Positions 8,209-15,315 of a DNA stretch of 35,542 nucleotides are shown one piece after another; the stretch's first letter is position 1; the number at the start of each line of letters is the position of its first letter. The stretch spans positions 1 through 35,542 of the forward strand of contig NZ_JAGLBB010000032.1 of NCBI RefSeq assembly GCF_018260555.1. Direction: 5' to 3'. Below the pieces are notes generated by a model. The model did not search any database, was not told where the DNA came from, and was given only the letters and a program-made list of their open reading frames with translations. The translations under genes were made by a program, and so were the position numbers. The stretch comes from Deinococcus sp. GTDB lineage: Bacteria; Deinococcota; Deinococci; Deinococcales; Deinococcaceae.

Positions 8209-8945
8209 CAGTCGGCCGCGCCGAGGTTCATGTGGGGCAGCAGCACGCGCTGCATGGAGCTCCACTGCTCGTTGGCGGTGTCGTAATCCTCGGGCCGCCC
8301 GATGTCCAGCCAGTACCCGCTGAACAGGTCGCTGCCCGGCGACTCGCCGCCCGCCAGCAGGTCCAGCATCAGGGTGTCGAAGCCCAGCACCTGGCCCGGC
8401 TCGTAGCGGCGCAGGGTCTCGCGGGTCATGGCGTAGATGCCCATGCTGACCTGGAACGGCACGCTGGGTTTCTCGCGGAACGCCACGATCCGCTCTCCGC
8501 TTTCGTCCACGTCCAGCACGCCGAACTCGCTGCGGATCTCGCGGCGGTACGTGGCGACCGTGACCGGCGCGTCTCCCCGCGCGTGGCGCTTCAGGAACGC
8601 GCCGTAGTCCAGATTGGTCAGCACGTCGCCGTTCATGATCAGGAAGTGCTCGGGCAGGTTGTCCAGCAGGTTCAGGACCGGGCCGATGGTGCCCAGCGGC
8701 GTGACCTCGTCGGTGTAGTCCACGTTCAGGCCGTAGCGGCTGCCGTCCCCGACGAACGCGCGGATCAGGTGCCCCATGTGCCCCACGGCCAGCGTGACGC
8801 GCGCGAACCCGTGGGCACGCAACTGGTACAGCACGATCTCCAGGATCGAATACGTGTCGCCGATCGGGACGAGCGGTTTGGGAACGCAGGTGGTGTAGGG
8901 GCGCAGGCGGGTGCCTTTGCCTCCGGCGAGAATGACTGCGTGCAT
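8208..8945 (-). CDS. sugar-phosphate nucleotidyltransferase
   Basis: A 245-residue cytoplasmic enzyme of the RmlA/ManC-like nucleotidyltransferase family, which activates a sugar-1-phosphate with an NTP. The signature AVILAGGKGTRLRPYT followed by PKPLVPIGD occupies residues 3-29, and the metal-binding Asp in IMNGDVLTN lies near residue 110. A conserved FREKP block and a C-terminal GYWLDIGRPEDY are also typical. The protein is shorter than ManC and has no extra domain, resembling enzymes that charge glucosamine- or glucose-type sugars in surface-polysaccharide loci. The base and sugar cannot be assigned. AAGGAG lies 7 bp before the ATG. The product presumably feeds the LegB-like dehydratase encoded immediately upstream. 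Confidence 0.85.
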   Translation of the reverse strand: MHAVILAGGKGTRLRPYTTCVPKPLVPIGDTYSILEIVLYQLRAHGFARVTLAVGHMGHLIRAFVGDGSRYGLNVDYTDEVTPLGTIGPVLNLLDNLPEHFLIMNGDVLTNLDYGAFLKRHARGDAPVTVATYRREIRSEFGVLDVDESGERIVAFREKPSVPFQVSMGIYAMTRETLRRYEPGQVLGFDTLMLDLLAGGESPGSDLFSGYWLDIGRPEDYDTANEQWSSMQRVLLPHMNLGAAD

Positions 8946-9047
8946 GGCGGTACTCCTTGTTCCACGGGGTCGCGGTGGGCGCGGCGAGAGAGGCGGGCGC
9001 GGTCAGGCGGGCGGATCGGGCCTGTTCAGGCAGTTCGGTCTGGTCGG

Positions 9048-10082
9048 TCAGATGGTGTACTCGCCGACGCGGTAGCGGGCGAGGTTGGCGGCGTTCGTGA
9101 ACCACTCGGCGGTCTGGCGCAGGCCCTCTTCGAGCGGCACGCGCGGCTCCCAGCCGGTCAGGGCGCTCAGTTCGCGGTGATCGGCCAGCAGGCGCATGAC
9201 CTCGCTGCCTTCCGGGCGCAGGCGGGCGTCCTCCTGCGACACCTGAAGCTCGGCGCCCATCACCTGGCCGATCAACCGGACGGTATCCCCGACACTGATT
9301 TCGCGGCCCGACCCGGCGTTCAGGGTGCGGCCGAGCACCTCGCTCCCTGCCTCGCCCACCGCGCGGAAGGCGCGGGCGGTATCGGCCACGAAGTTGAAGT
9401 CACGGGTGGGGCGCAGGTCACCCAGGCGGATCTCGCGCTGCCCGGCCGCCACCTGACTGATGATGGTCGGAATGACCGCGCGGGCCGACTGGCGCGGGCC
9501 GTAGGTGTTGAACGGCCGCAGGGTCACGACGGGCAGCCCGAAACTCAGGTGGTAACTCTCGGCCAGTTTGTCCGCGCCGATCTTGGTGGCCGAGTACGGC
9601 GACTGGCCCTGTAGCGGGTGCGTCTCGTGAATGGGCACGGTGCGGGCCGTGCCGTACACCTCGCTGGTGCTGGTGTGCACCACGCGGGCCGTGCCGAGGT
9701 CACGGGCGGCTTCCAGGACATTCAGGGTGCCGGTCACGTTCGTCTCCACGTACGAACGGGGCGCGACATACGAGTACGGAATGGCGATCAGGGCCGCGAG
9801 ATGATAGACGGTCTGCGCGCCGCGCATCAGTTCCCGCACGCTCCCGGCGTCCCGCACGTCACCCAGTTGCACCTCGACGTGCTGCATGACGTCCGGGCCG
9901 ACCTGATCGAGCCAGCCGTACGAGCCCTGCGAGTTGTAGATCGCCATGGCGCGCACGCGGTACCCGGCGCGCACGAGTTCCTCGGTCAGGTGCGAGCCGA
10001 TGAAACCATCCGCGCCGGTCACGGCCACCAGCGGACGGGAAGAGGCGGAAGGCTGCGGGGCGGTGGGGGACATCTGGGTCAT
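9048..10082 (-). CDS. LegB-like NAD-dependent nucleotide-sugar 4,6-dehydratase
   Basis: A 344-residue extended SDR enzyme. After a short polar leader, the NAD-binding motif is GADGFIG (23-29). The catalytic part includes HTSTSEVYGTA (136-146) and YSATK (Tyr163 to Lys167). The TSE variant, with Glu beside the conserved Thr/Ser, is the form seen in 4,6-dehydratases. The blocks YNSQGSYGWLD and RPFNTYGPRQSARAVIPT closely recall LegB, which dehydrates an N-acetylglucosamine nucleotide in legionaminic acid synthesis. No legionaminic acid synthase, aminotransferase or CMP-transferase is nearby, so I infer that a 4-keto-6-deoxy sugar is supplied to the exopolysaccharide. The ATG overlaps the stop of the membrane-protein gene by 4 bp (ATGA). 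A 102-bp spacer with no other gene follows before the nucleotidyltransferase. Confidence 0.82.
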   Translation of the reverse strand: MTQMSPTAPQPSASSRPLVAVTGADGFIGSHLTEELVRAGYRVRAMAIYNSQGSYGWLDQVGPDVMQHVEVQLGDVRDAGSVRELMRGAQTVYHLAALIAIPYSYVAPRSYVETNVTGTLNVLEAARDLGTARVVHTSTSEVYGTARTVPIHETHPLQGQSPYSATKIGADKLAESYHLSFGLPVVTLRPFNTYGPRQSARAVIPTIISQVAAGQREIRLGDLRPTRDFNFVADTARAFRAVGEAGSEVLGRTLNAGSGREISVGDTVRLIGQVMGAELQVSQEDARLRPEGSEVMRLLADHRELSALTGWEPRVPLEEGLRQTAEWFTNAANLARYRVGEYTI

Positions 10083-11638
10083 CGGTAACTCCGGGGGTCA
10101 AGAAGGGAGCGCAGGGACAGGGCGATCAGAAACGCGCAGAAGGCCAGCAGCGTGTCGGCCAGCAGTGTGCCGGCCAGGTGCGGAGAGGAAGGCGGGATCA
10201 GCGGTGAGGCGAGCAGCGCCGCGAGCAGCAGCCACAGCCCGGTCAGCAGCGGCAGTTGTCGGTGGTTGGCCAGCCACGCGCTCAGCAGCGTGGCCGCGCC
10301 GTAGGTGGGCACCAGCGTCCAGGCGTCCGGGTGCGCCTGCGCCCACGCAGGAATCGGCAGGTTGGCCGCGAGGTACACCCACACCCCCAGCACCAGGGCG
10401 TAGATCGCGGCGGCCACGGGCAGGGTCGGCAGGCCGATGCGGCGCAGCGCGCGCAGGCTCACGCTGCGCCGCGCGGCGTGCTGAAGGCGTTCTTGCACGT
10501 GCCACACCCCGGCTTCCAGCAGCCCGGTGCTGAGAATCACGGGCAGCAGCGTCCACGCGCCCAGCCGCCCGGTCAGCAGCACGAAGGTCAGCGCCAGGGA
10601 CCAGCCGTACGCGGCGTGCCGTAGGTGCGGGCGGAGCGTCGCCCAGCGGGCGGGCAGCGTACCCGCCGCGCGGGTCACGTTCAGGGTGATCAGTAGCGGC
10701 ACGGTGGCCAGCAGCAGCATGGCGACCACCGCGCCCGGCCGGGACGGCGCGGCGTACACGACCCCGGCGGCCAGCAGCGGAAGGCCGAACGCGCCGGCAA
10801 ACTGCCCGGTCAGCCGCAGCGCCAGCAACACCCCCGCCGCGCCGGTCGAGAGTGCCACGGACCCCCCGACCCCCGCGCCGGACGCGATCACGCCCGGACT
10901 CAGGCCCTCTGGCCCGGCGCTCAGGGCCGCCACGACCCCGCCGCCGATCAGGCCGATCACGCCGCTGAGGAGCGTCGCCAGGCGCAGCGCGCGGCCCGGA
11001 ACGGCCAGCGGCTCGGCGTAGCGGACACCCGCGATCAGCATGGTCCAGCCCCACCCGAACGCCGCGGCGAACACGAACGCCGCGTCCGACCCGCTGCCCA
11101 TTTCACGCGCGACCAGCAGGCCCGACAGGCCCGGCAGCAGGTACAACGGCCCGCGCAGCAGCGTGTGCCACGGGAACGCCGGAACGGACTGCGCGGCCGG
11201 GCGGTGCAGGGCGCGTCCGGTGCCGCGCTGCCGGTACAGGCGCTCGGCCGCGTCGAACAGCCCACCCGTGCCGTAGCGGTCCCGCAGGACCTCGTCGCCC
11301 AGCCCGTCGGCTTCCAGGTACGCGGCGATTTCCTCGGCGTCGATCACGCGTTCCCGCTCCGGGGCGAGTGTCAGGTCAATCTCGCGCAGGCGATCGGGCA
11401 ACGTGTCCGGCGGGGTCGGCCCGCCCCACAGGCTGGAGCCCACGCGCGCCGCGCTGGAACCGGTCTGCGGGTCGCTCGGGTGCCCGGTTGCCTGCCCGCT
11501 TGCCTGGCCGGTTGCCTGGCCGGTCGTCTGACCATGCAGCGTGTGCCCGGAAAGGGTCAATGAGCCCGGCGTGCCGCCGATCAGGGTCCGTTTCACGTTC
11601 GGGGTGCCGCCCTCGGGGGGCCGCGCCCGACCACTCAA
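10079..11638 (-). CDS. polytopic membrane protein, candidate polysaccharide exporter
   Basis: A 519-residue protein I cannot assign to a named family. Residues 1-70 are polar with a short GQATGQASGQATG repeat. Residues 75-150 form a cytoplasmic domain with IDAEEIAAYLEADGLGD and an RYGTGGLFDAAERLY block. The remaining residues, about 165-515, are roughly 10-12 hydrophobic segments. In Pel loci the gene beside pelF is the multi-spanning pelG flippase-like protein; position and topology suggest an analogous exporter, but PelG sequence landmarks are not evident. The start is a TTG at 11638 that overlaps the upstream glycosyltransferase stop (TTGA, 4 bp) with GGGGGAG 4 bp upstream. A GTG at 11596 is the alternative. 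The stop overlaps the dehydratase start, so all three genes are translationally coupled. Confidence 0.7.
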   Translation of the reverse strand: MSGRARPPEGGTPNVKRTLIGGTPGSLTLSGHTLHGQTTGQATGQASGQATGHPSDPQTGSSAARVGSSLWGGPTPPDTLPDRLREIDLTLAPERERVIDAEEIAAYLEADGLGDEVLRDRYGTGGLFDAAERLYRQRGTGRALHRPAAQSVPAFPWHTLLRGPLYLLPGLSGLLVAREMGSGSDAAFVFAAAFGWGWTMLIAGVRYAEPLAVPGRALRLATLLSGVIGLIGGGVVAALSAGPEGLSPGVIASGAGVGGSVALSTGAAGVLLALRLTGQFAGAFGLPLLAAGVVYAAPSRPGAVVAMLLLATVPLLITLNVTRAAGTLPARWATLRPHLRHAAYGWSLALTFVLLTGRLGAWTLLPVILSTGLLEAGVWHVQERLQHAARRSVSLRALRRIGLPTLPVAAAIYALVLGVWVYLAANLPIPAWAQAHPDAWTLVPTYGAATLLSAWLANHRQLPLLTGLWLLLAALLASPLIPPSSPHLAGTLLADTLLAFCAFLIALSLRSLLDPRSYR

Positions 11639-13095
11639 GGGGCTCCCCCCGCCAGGGCCGCCGGATACGCACGGCGGTACGCGATCAGGCAGCCGTCCAG
11701 CGTGAACAGTTCCATGACCCGTTCGCGGGCGGCCGCGCCCAGCCGCCGGCGCAGCGGCGCGTCGTCCAGCAGGCGGCCCAGGGCGCTGGCGACGCCCATC
11801 ACGTCGCGGGGCCGGACGATCAGCCCGGCGTTCCCGACCGCCTCTGGCACGCCTCCCACGCGGGTCGCGACCGGGGGGCGGCCCATGGCCATCGCCTCGA
11901 TCACGGTGTACGGGAAGCCCTCGCTGATGCTGGTCAGGGCCACGACCTGCCCGGCGCGGTAGGCGTCCGTGATGTCCGCCACGCGGCCCTCGAAGGTCAC
12001 GTTGCCCTGCAGGTTCAACCCGTTGGTCAGGTTCACGCAGCCCTGCGCGTACCCCTCGTTGCCGGCGGGCGTGCCGCCGAACAGCCGCAGTTTCGCGTCG
12101 GGCCGCTGGCGGCGCACCAGATCAAAGGCGCGGATCAGGGTCTCGATGTCCTTCAGGGGGTCAATGCGGCCCACCCAGCTGACGACCGGTTCATTGGGTT
12201 CCAGTTCAGCCAGCGGGAACACGTCCGGGTCGATACCGTTGTACACGCATTTGATGCGGTCCGGGTGCGCACCCAGGCGCTCCTCCCAGCGGCGGTTGTA
12301 CTGCGAGCCGGGCAGCACGAGTGCCGCCTCGCGGTAGGTGAGACTGCACAGCAGGCGGTAAAAGCGCAGTAGCATGCCTTTGAACCCGGCCGAGTACCCG
12401 GCGCGGCGGAACTCCAGGTAGCGCTCACGCATGTACACGCCGTGCTCGGTCAGGATGAACGGCGTGCCGTACGTCCACAGGCCGCTCAGGGCCAGCAGGC
12501 CCGCAAAGCCGTTACTGACGGCGTGCCCTACCTGCGCCTGTGGCGCCGGAATGCTCAGGGGCCGCAGGGCGTGCTCCAGCCACACCTGCACGTCCAGCAC
12601 ATCGGCCACGCTGGGCGTCGGGAGGTGTGGGTCACCGGGCGCGCGGTCGCGGCGCTGCCGGGCCGCGTGGTCACTCCAGAGCTCCAGGATCAGGGTGGTC
12701 ACGTGGCTCCCTTCGAGCGTGGCCGTGAACCCGCCGCGGCGTCCAAGGACGCTCAGGGCGTGCAACGCCGCCCCGAAGCGCTCGAGGTCCAGGGTGCACA
12801 GCGCCGTGATCATGGACGCGTACGCTTCGGTCAGGCGGCGTTGCCACGCCGGGTCACGCGGCCCGGCGCGCGGCGCCTCCCCCCACAGGGGAATCTGCTC
12901 GGCGCGCACGTTGCCTGGGAGGTCCAGCGCCGGGCGGCCGTACGGCTGGCCCGAGATAGCCCGCACCTCGAAGGTGTGATCGTCCAGACCGCGCACCAGC
13001 TGGTCCACCCACACGCTGACCCCCCCGTTCGCCTGCGGGTAGGTTCCCTCGGTGTACAGAGCGACACTCAGGCCAGAATTGACAGGTTGACTCAT
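11635..13095 (-). CDS. pelF: PelF-like GT4-family glycosyltransferase
   Basis: A 486-residue cytosolic retaining glycosyltransferase. The N-terminal half begins with VALYTEGTYP and a Gly-rich NGGVSVWVDQL block, as in PelF. TEHGVYMRERYLE (from about residue 216) and WVGRIDPLKDIETLIRAF (307-324) are the stretches that most strongly recall PelF. The GT4 Glu-x7-Glu motif is Glu392 to Glu400 in SEGFPYTVIEAMAMG. PelF of Pseudomonas uses UDP-linked N-acetylhexosamine to build the Pel polymer; fungal Gt4C plays the same role for GAG. The ATG at 13095 with GGAGAG 9 bp upstream is preferred to a TTG at 13140 that lacks a good site. It is the first gene of the operon, directly behind the AT-rich promoter region. 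The gene symbol is by resemblance. Confidence 0.8.
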   Translation of the reverse strand: MSQPVNSGLSVALYTEGTYPQANGGVSVWVDQLVRGLDDHTFEVRAISGQPYGRPALDLPGNVRAEQIPLWGEAPRAGPRDPAWQRRLTEAYASMITALCTLDLERFGAALHALSVLGRRGGFTATLEGSHVTTLILELWSDHAARQRRDRAPGDPHLPTPSVADVLDVQVWLEHALRPLSIPAPQAQVGHAVSNGFAGLLALSGLWTYGTPFILTEHGVYMRERYLEFRRAGYSAGFKGMLLRFYRLLCSLTYREAALVLPGSQYNRRWEERLGAHPDRIKCVYNGIDPDVFPLAELEPNEPVVSWVGRIDPLKDIETLIRAFDLVRRQRPDAKLRLFGGTPAGNEGYAQGCVNLTNGLNLQGNVTFEGRVADITDAYRAGQVVALTSISEGFPYTVIEAMAMGRPPVATRVGGVPEAVGNAGLIVRPRDVMGVASALGRLLDDAPLRRRLGAAARERVMELFTLDGCLIAYRRAYPAALAGGAP

Positions 13096-13181
13096 CACGT
13101 TGAACTCTCCAGACCGGTGACGGGGGGCCACCTTCTCCAAGGTGTGAAGAAGCGAACGGACTTCCGCCCCTGGTAAGCAAA

Positions 13182-13211
13182 ATCATACTCTTTTTATGCG
13201 TTTCGTGAAAA
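13182..13211 (-). promoter_or_regulatory. candidate promoter of the exopolysaccharide operon
   Basis: Reading the minus strand, TTTTCA (13211-13206) and TATGAT (13187-13182) are separated by 18 bp, 86 bp upstream of the first start codon. An inverted repeat GCGTTT/AAACGC (13198-13203 and 13212-13217) overlaps the -35 and spacer. A CCCCC-AGT-GGGGG palindrome at about 13236-13248 lies just upstream. These could be operators. The A+T-rich patch stands out sharply in this GC-rich DNA. No transcription data support it. Confidence 0.45.
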
Positions 13212-13402
13212 AAACGCAGTTCATTATGTGTGGTGCCCCCAGTGGGGGAAGGGCGCCTGGACAATGTAAATAGGCGTCAGGTCAGCTCTGCTCAGATGCA
13301 TACCCGGATGTATATGAGAGTACTGTGAAGCTATAGGCGTATCCCCCCGTCAAGTACCTTGTTCGGGTCCGACTCCTACGAATGGCCGTTTGTTGCGTTC
13401 AT

Positions 13403-13510
13403 ACGGACTGCCACTCCATTCCGCCAAAATCGGGAAGACACCGCCTGTGGCTGCACTCCGCGAAGGGGCGTCTGTCGTTCCCTCTCGTATCCGCTCAGAT
13501 TGCATTGCTC
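13403..13510. repeat. partial copy of dispersed intergenic repeat
   Basis: It starts ACGGACTGCC and continues CTCCATTCCGCCA (13414 on), aligning base by base with few gaps to 7102-7192. Blocks ACCGCCTG, CGTCT and TCCGCTC are shared. The right inverted end present at 7213-7222 is missing here, so this copy is truncated or diverged. Confidence 0.6.
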
Positions 13511-13993
13511 TGAAAGCCATTCAGTCAACCAAGAGTTTCCAGGCGGCACGAGATGCCTTCCAGAACGCTGCCGATCACGGCCCTACACGGATTTTTATCG
13601 GTCAGCACAGCATTCTGCACGTATCTATTCCCTGCGCCCCGCACCACACGACATCCGGCGTCTCTCGCCTTCTCGATGTTCGACCCCCAGATGCTTGTCT
13701 CCGGGCTGTTCAGGCTGAGAAGAGCAGGTCACGGCCAACAATCCCCTCCAGGACGCAACGGAGAAAATGACGTACTGACCGACGTTTCTCCTTCTGCGTA
13801 CCCTCATGACGTCGTGCGGCACACGACTCCAACAGGCGTGGAAACTCTTGCCGAATCACGCCCTGCCCATGCGCCGGGCGGCCAACTCCACGCCCGTAAC
13901 CCGTTCGCTCTGCTGCGCCGCTCGACAAGTCCTCGGATTGATTCAGTGAAGTCCCTAACCAATATCCGTAGAAGGGGGCTGGTGGTCACGAAC

Positions 13994-14042
13994 CGCACAG
14001 AAGCAGGCAGTCCACCTTGCGGGGACTGCCTGCTTCTGTGCG
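13994..14042 (-). terminator. perfect 20-bp hairpin downstream of pstS
   Basis: Arms 13994-14013 and 14023-14042 are perfect reverse complements (20 bp) around a 9-nt loop (ACCTTGCGG). The arm core is ACAGAAGCAGGCAGTCC. It begins 43 bp after the pstS stop on the minus strand. No T-run follows on either strand, so it is not a textbook intrinsic terminator, but it should form a very stable RNA hairpin that could stop transcription or protect the pstS mRNA 3' end. Confidence 0.6.
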
Positions 14043-14084
14043 CTTGAGTGCGGGGCCTGGGATTCAGGCCACCGCGTCAGGGGT

Positions 14085-15113
14085 TCAGAATTTCTTGCCG
14101 TCGAAGGTCATGCTGTCGATGATGGTCTTGGCTTTCGCGGCGGCGTTGCTGGGCAGCGCAGCGTAGTCAAGCGGCTCGTTGTACTTCTGACCGTCCGTGA
14201 CCATCCACGTCAGCAGTTTCTTCAGCGTCTGCGCCTGCGCCAGGGTGCGCCCGGCGTACTTCTGCTCCTGGTAGAAGATCACGTACGTGAAGCTCGCAAT
14301 CGGGTACGAGTCGGGGTTGGCACTGTTGGTGATGCTCACACGGGTGTCGGCCGGCAGGACCACGCCCTTGGCGGCCAGGGAGGCGGGCCCGTTGTCGGCC
14401 GTCACGAACTTACCAGCGCGGTTCTGAACGCTGCCGAACGGAAGTTTGTTCTGCTTGGCGTACACCAGTTCCACGTACCCGATCGCTCCGGGCGTGCTCT
14501 TCACAACACCCGCAACGCCGTCGTTGCCCTTGGCGCCCGTGCCGACGGGCCACTGCAGGCTGTTGCCGGTGCCGACCTTGCTCTTCCACTCGCTGGAAAC
14601 CTTGCTCAGGTAGTCGCTGAACACGAACGTCGTGCCGGACCCGTCACTGCGGCGCGCGACCGTGATGGGCAGGGGGGGAATGGTCACGCCGGGGTTCAGG
14701 GCGGCGATGGCCTTGTCGTTCCAGGTTTTGATCTTCCCGAGGTAGATGTCAGCCAGAACTTTACCAGTGAACTTGAGGGGCGTGGTGACGCCGGGCAGGT
14801 TGTAGGAAGGAACCACGGCGCCGATGGCGGTGGGGACGTGCAGGAGTTTGGCGGGCGCGGCCTTCATGGCGTCGTCGCTCATGGGGTTGTCGCTGCCGGC
14901 GAAATCAACGGTGCGTTCGGTGATCTGTTTCTGCCCGGCGCCGCTGCCGACGCTCTGGTAGTTGACGGTGACGCCAGCGTCATTCTTGTACTCGGCAAAC
15001 ATCTTGCTGTACAGCGGGAAGGGGAAGCTTGCGCCGGCGCCCGTCAGCGCGCTCTGTGCGGATGCGCTGCTGACGGTTGCGAGGGCCATGGCCAGGAGAA
15101 TCGTTTTCTTCAT
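14085..15113 (-). CDS. pstS: phosphate ABC transporter substrate-binding protein PstS
   Basis: A 342-residue periplasmic phosphate-binding protein. A signal peptide (MKKTILLAMALATVSSASA) is followed by the family hallmarks GAGASFPFPLYSKMF, SVGSGAGQKQI, DFAGSDNPM, ARRSDGSGTTFVFSDYL and GNDGVAGVV, which contain the Ser/Thr/Asp/Arg contacts to phosphate. It would deliver phosphate to PstCA-PstB in the membrane. The ATG at 15113 is chosen because the signal peptide starts there; an ATG at 15140 is possible but has no better ribosome site. pstC, pstA and pstB are not adjacent: downstream is only a hairpin and non-coding DNA, so the gene is transcribed alone. Phosphate-starvation control is expected from the family; I could not point to an operator. 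Confidence 0.93.
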   Translation of the reverse strand: MKKTILLAMALATVSSASAQSALTGAGASFPFPLYSKMFAEYKNDAGVTVNYQSVGSGAGQKQITERTVDFAGSDNPMSDDAMKAAPAKLLHVPTAIGAVVPSYNLPGVTTPLKFTGKVLADIYLGKIKTWNDKAIAALNPGVTIPPLPITVARRSDGSGTTFVFSDYLSKVSSEWKSKVGTGNSLQWPVGTGAKGNDGVAGVVKSTPGAIGYVELVYAKQNKLPFGSVQNRAGKFVTADNGPASLAAKGVVLPADTRVSITNSANPDSYPIASFTYVIFYQEQKYAGRTLAQAQTLKKLLTWMVTDGQKYNEPLDYAALPSNAAAKAKTIIDSMTFDGKKF

Positions 15114-15220
15114 GCCCTGATGCTGAGGGGTGTGCGTCATGGGATCGTCAGGCCGCGCCGGTGACTGTCCGGCGGGTATGGGGGCCGGATCAGCTTCAGG
15201 GCAACAGGGGCGTGCAGACC

Positions 15221-15279
15221 CGCGACACACGGCCCGCGACACACGGGCCGGGACGCACGTGGGCTGTGACGCACGGTCC
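15221..15279. repeat. four imperfect tandem repeats in pstS/helicase intergenic region
   Basis: Units of about 14-16 bp: CGCGACACACGGCC (15221), CGCGACACACGGGC (15235), CGGGACGCACGTGGGC (15249) and TGTGACGCACGGTCC (15265). The first two differ at one base. They lie between divergent pstS and the helicase gene, 37 bp before the helicase start, and could be regulator-binding iterons or slippage products. Confidence 0.5.
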
Positions 15280-15315
15280 CCTCCTGGCGCGGCATGATAG
15301 GAGCCGGCGCCGCCC

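Larger units (their letters stand above)
13096..14084. other. 989-bp gene-free region between exopolysaccharide operon and pstS
   Basis: No convincing gene is seen. From left to right it holds the operon leader, an AT-rich promoter stretch (13180-13225), a short palindrome at about 13236, a partial dispersed repeat (13403-13510), and about 400 bp of degenerate, lower-GC sequence with only short frames lacking family features. A fragment resembling the repeat's right end lies at about 13931-13972, and a perfect hairpin at 13994-14042. It looks like a repeat graveyard or decayed accessory DNA. Confidence 0.6.

Noticed and set aside
9048..10082. Legionaminic acid synthesis locus
   Set aside because: Only a LegB-like dehydratase is present. 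The aminotransferase, acetyltransferase, NeuB-like synthase and CMP-transferase are missing, so a different deoxy sugar is more likely.
10079..11638. PelG
   Set aside because: Topology and position fit, but the expected N-terminal PelG stretch is not seen and the protein has an extra cytoplasmic domain, so I left it unnamed.
13521..13990. Possible small genes on either strand
   Set aside because: The frames are short, lack ribosome sites and family features, and overlap each other in all frames. I treat the stretch as non-coding.
15114..15140. Longer PstS starting at 15140 or further upstream
   Set aside because: It would put extra polar residues before a textbook signal peptide and lacks a ribosome binding site.
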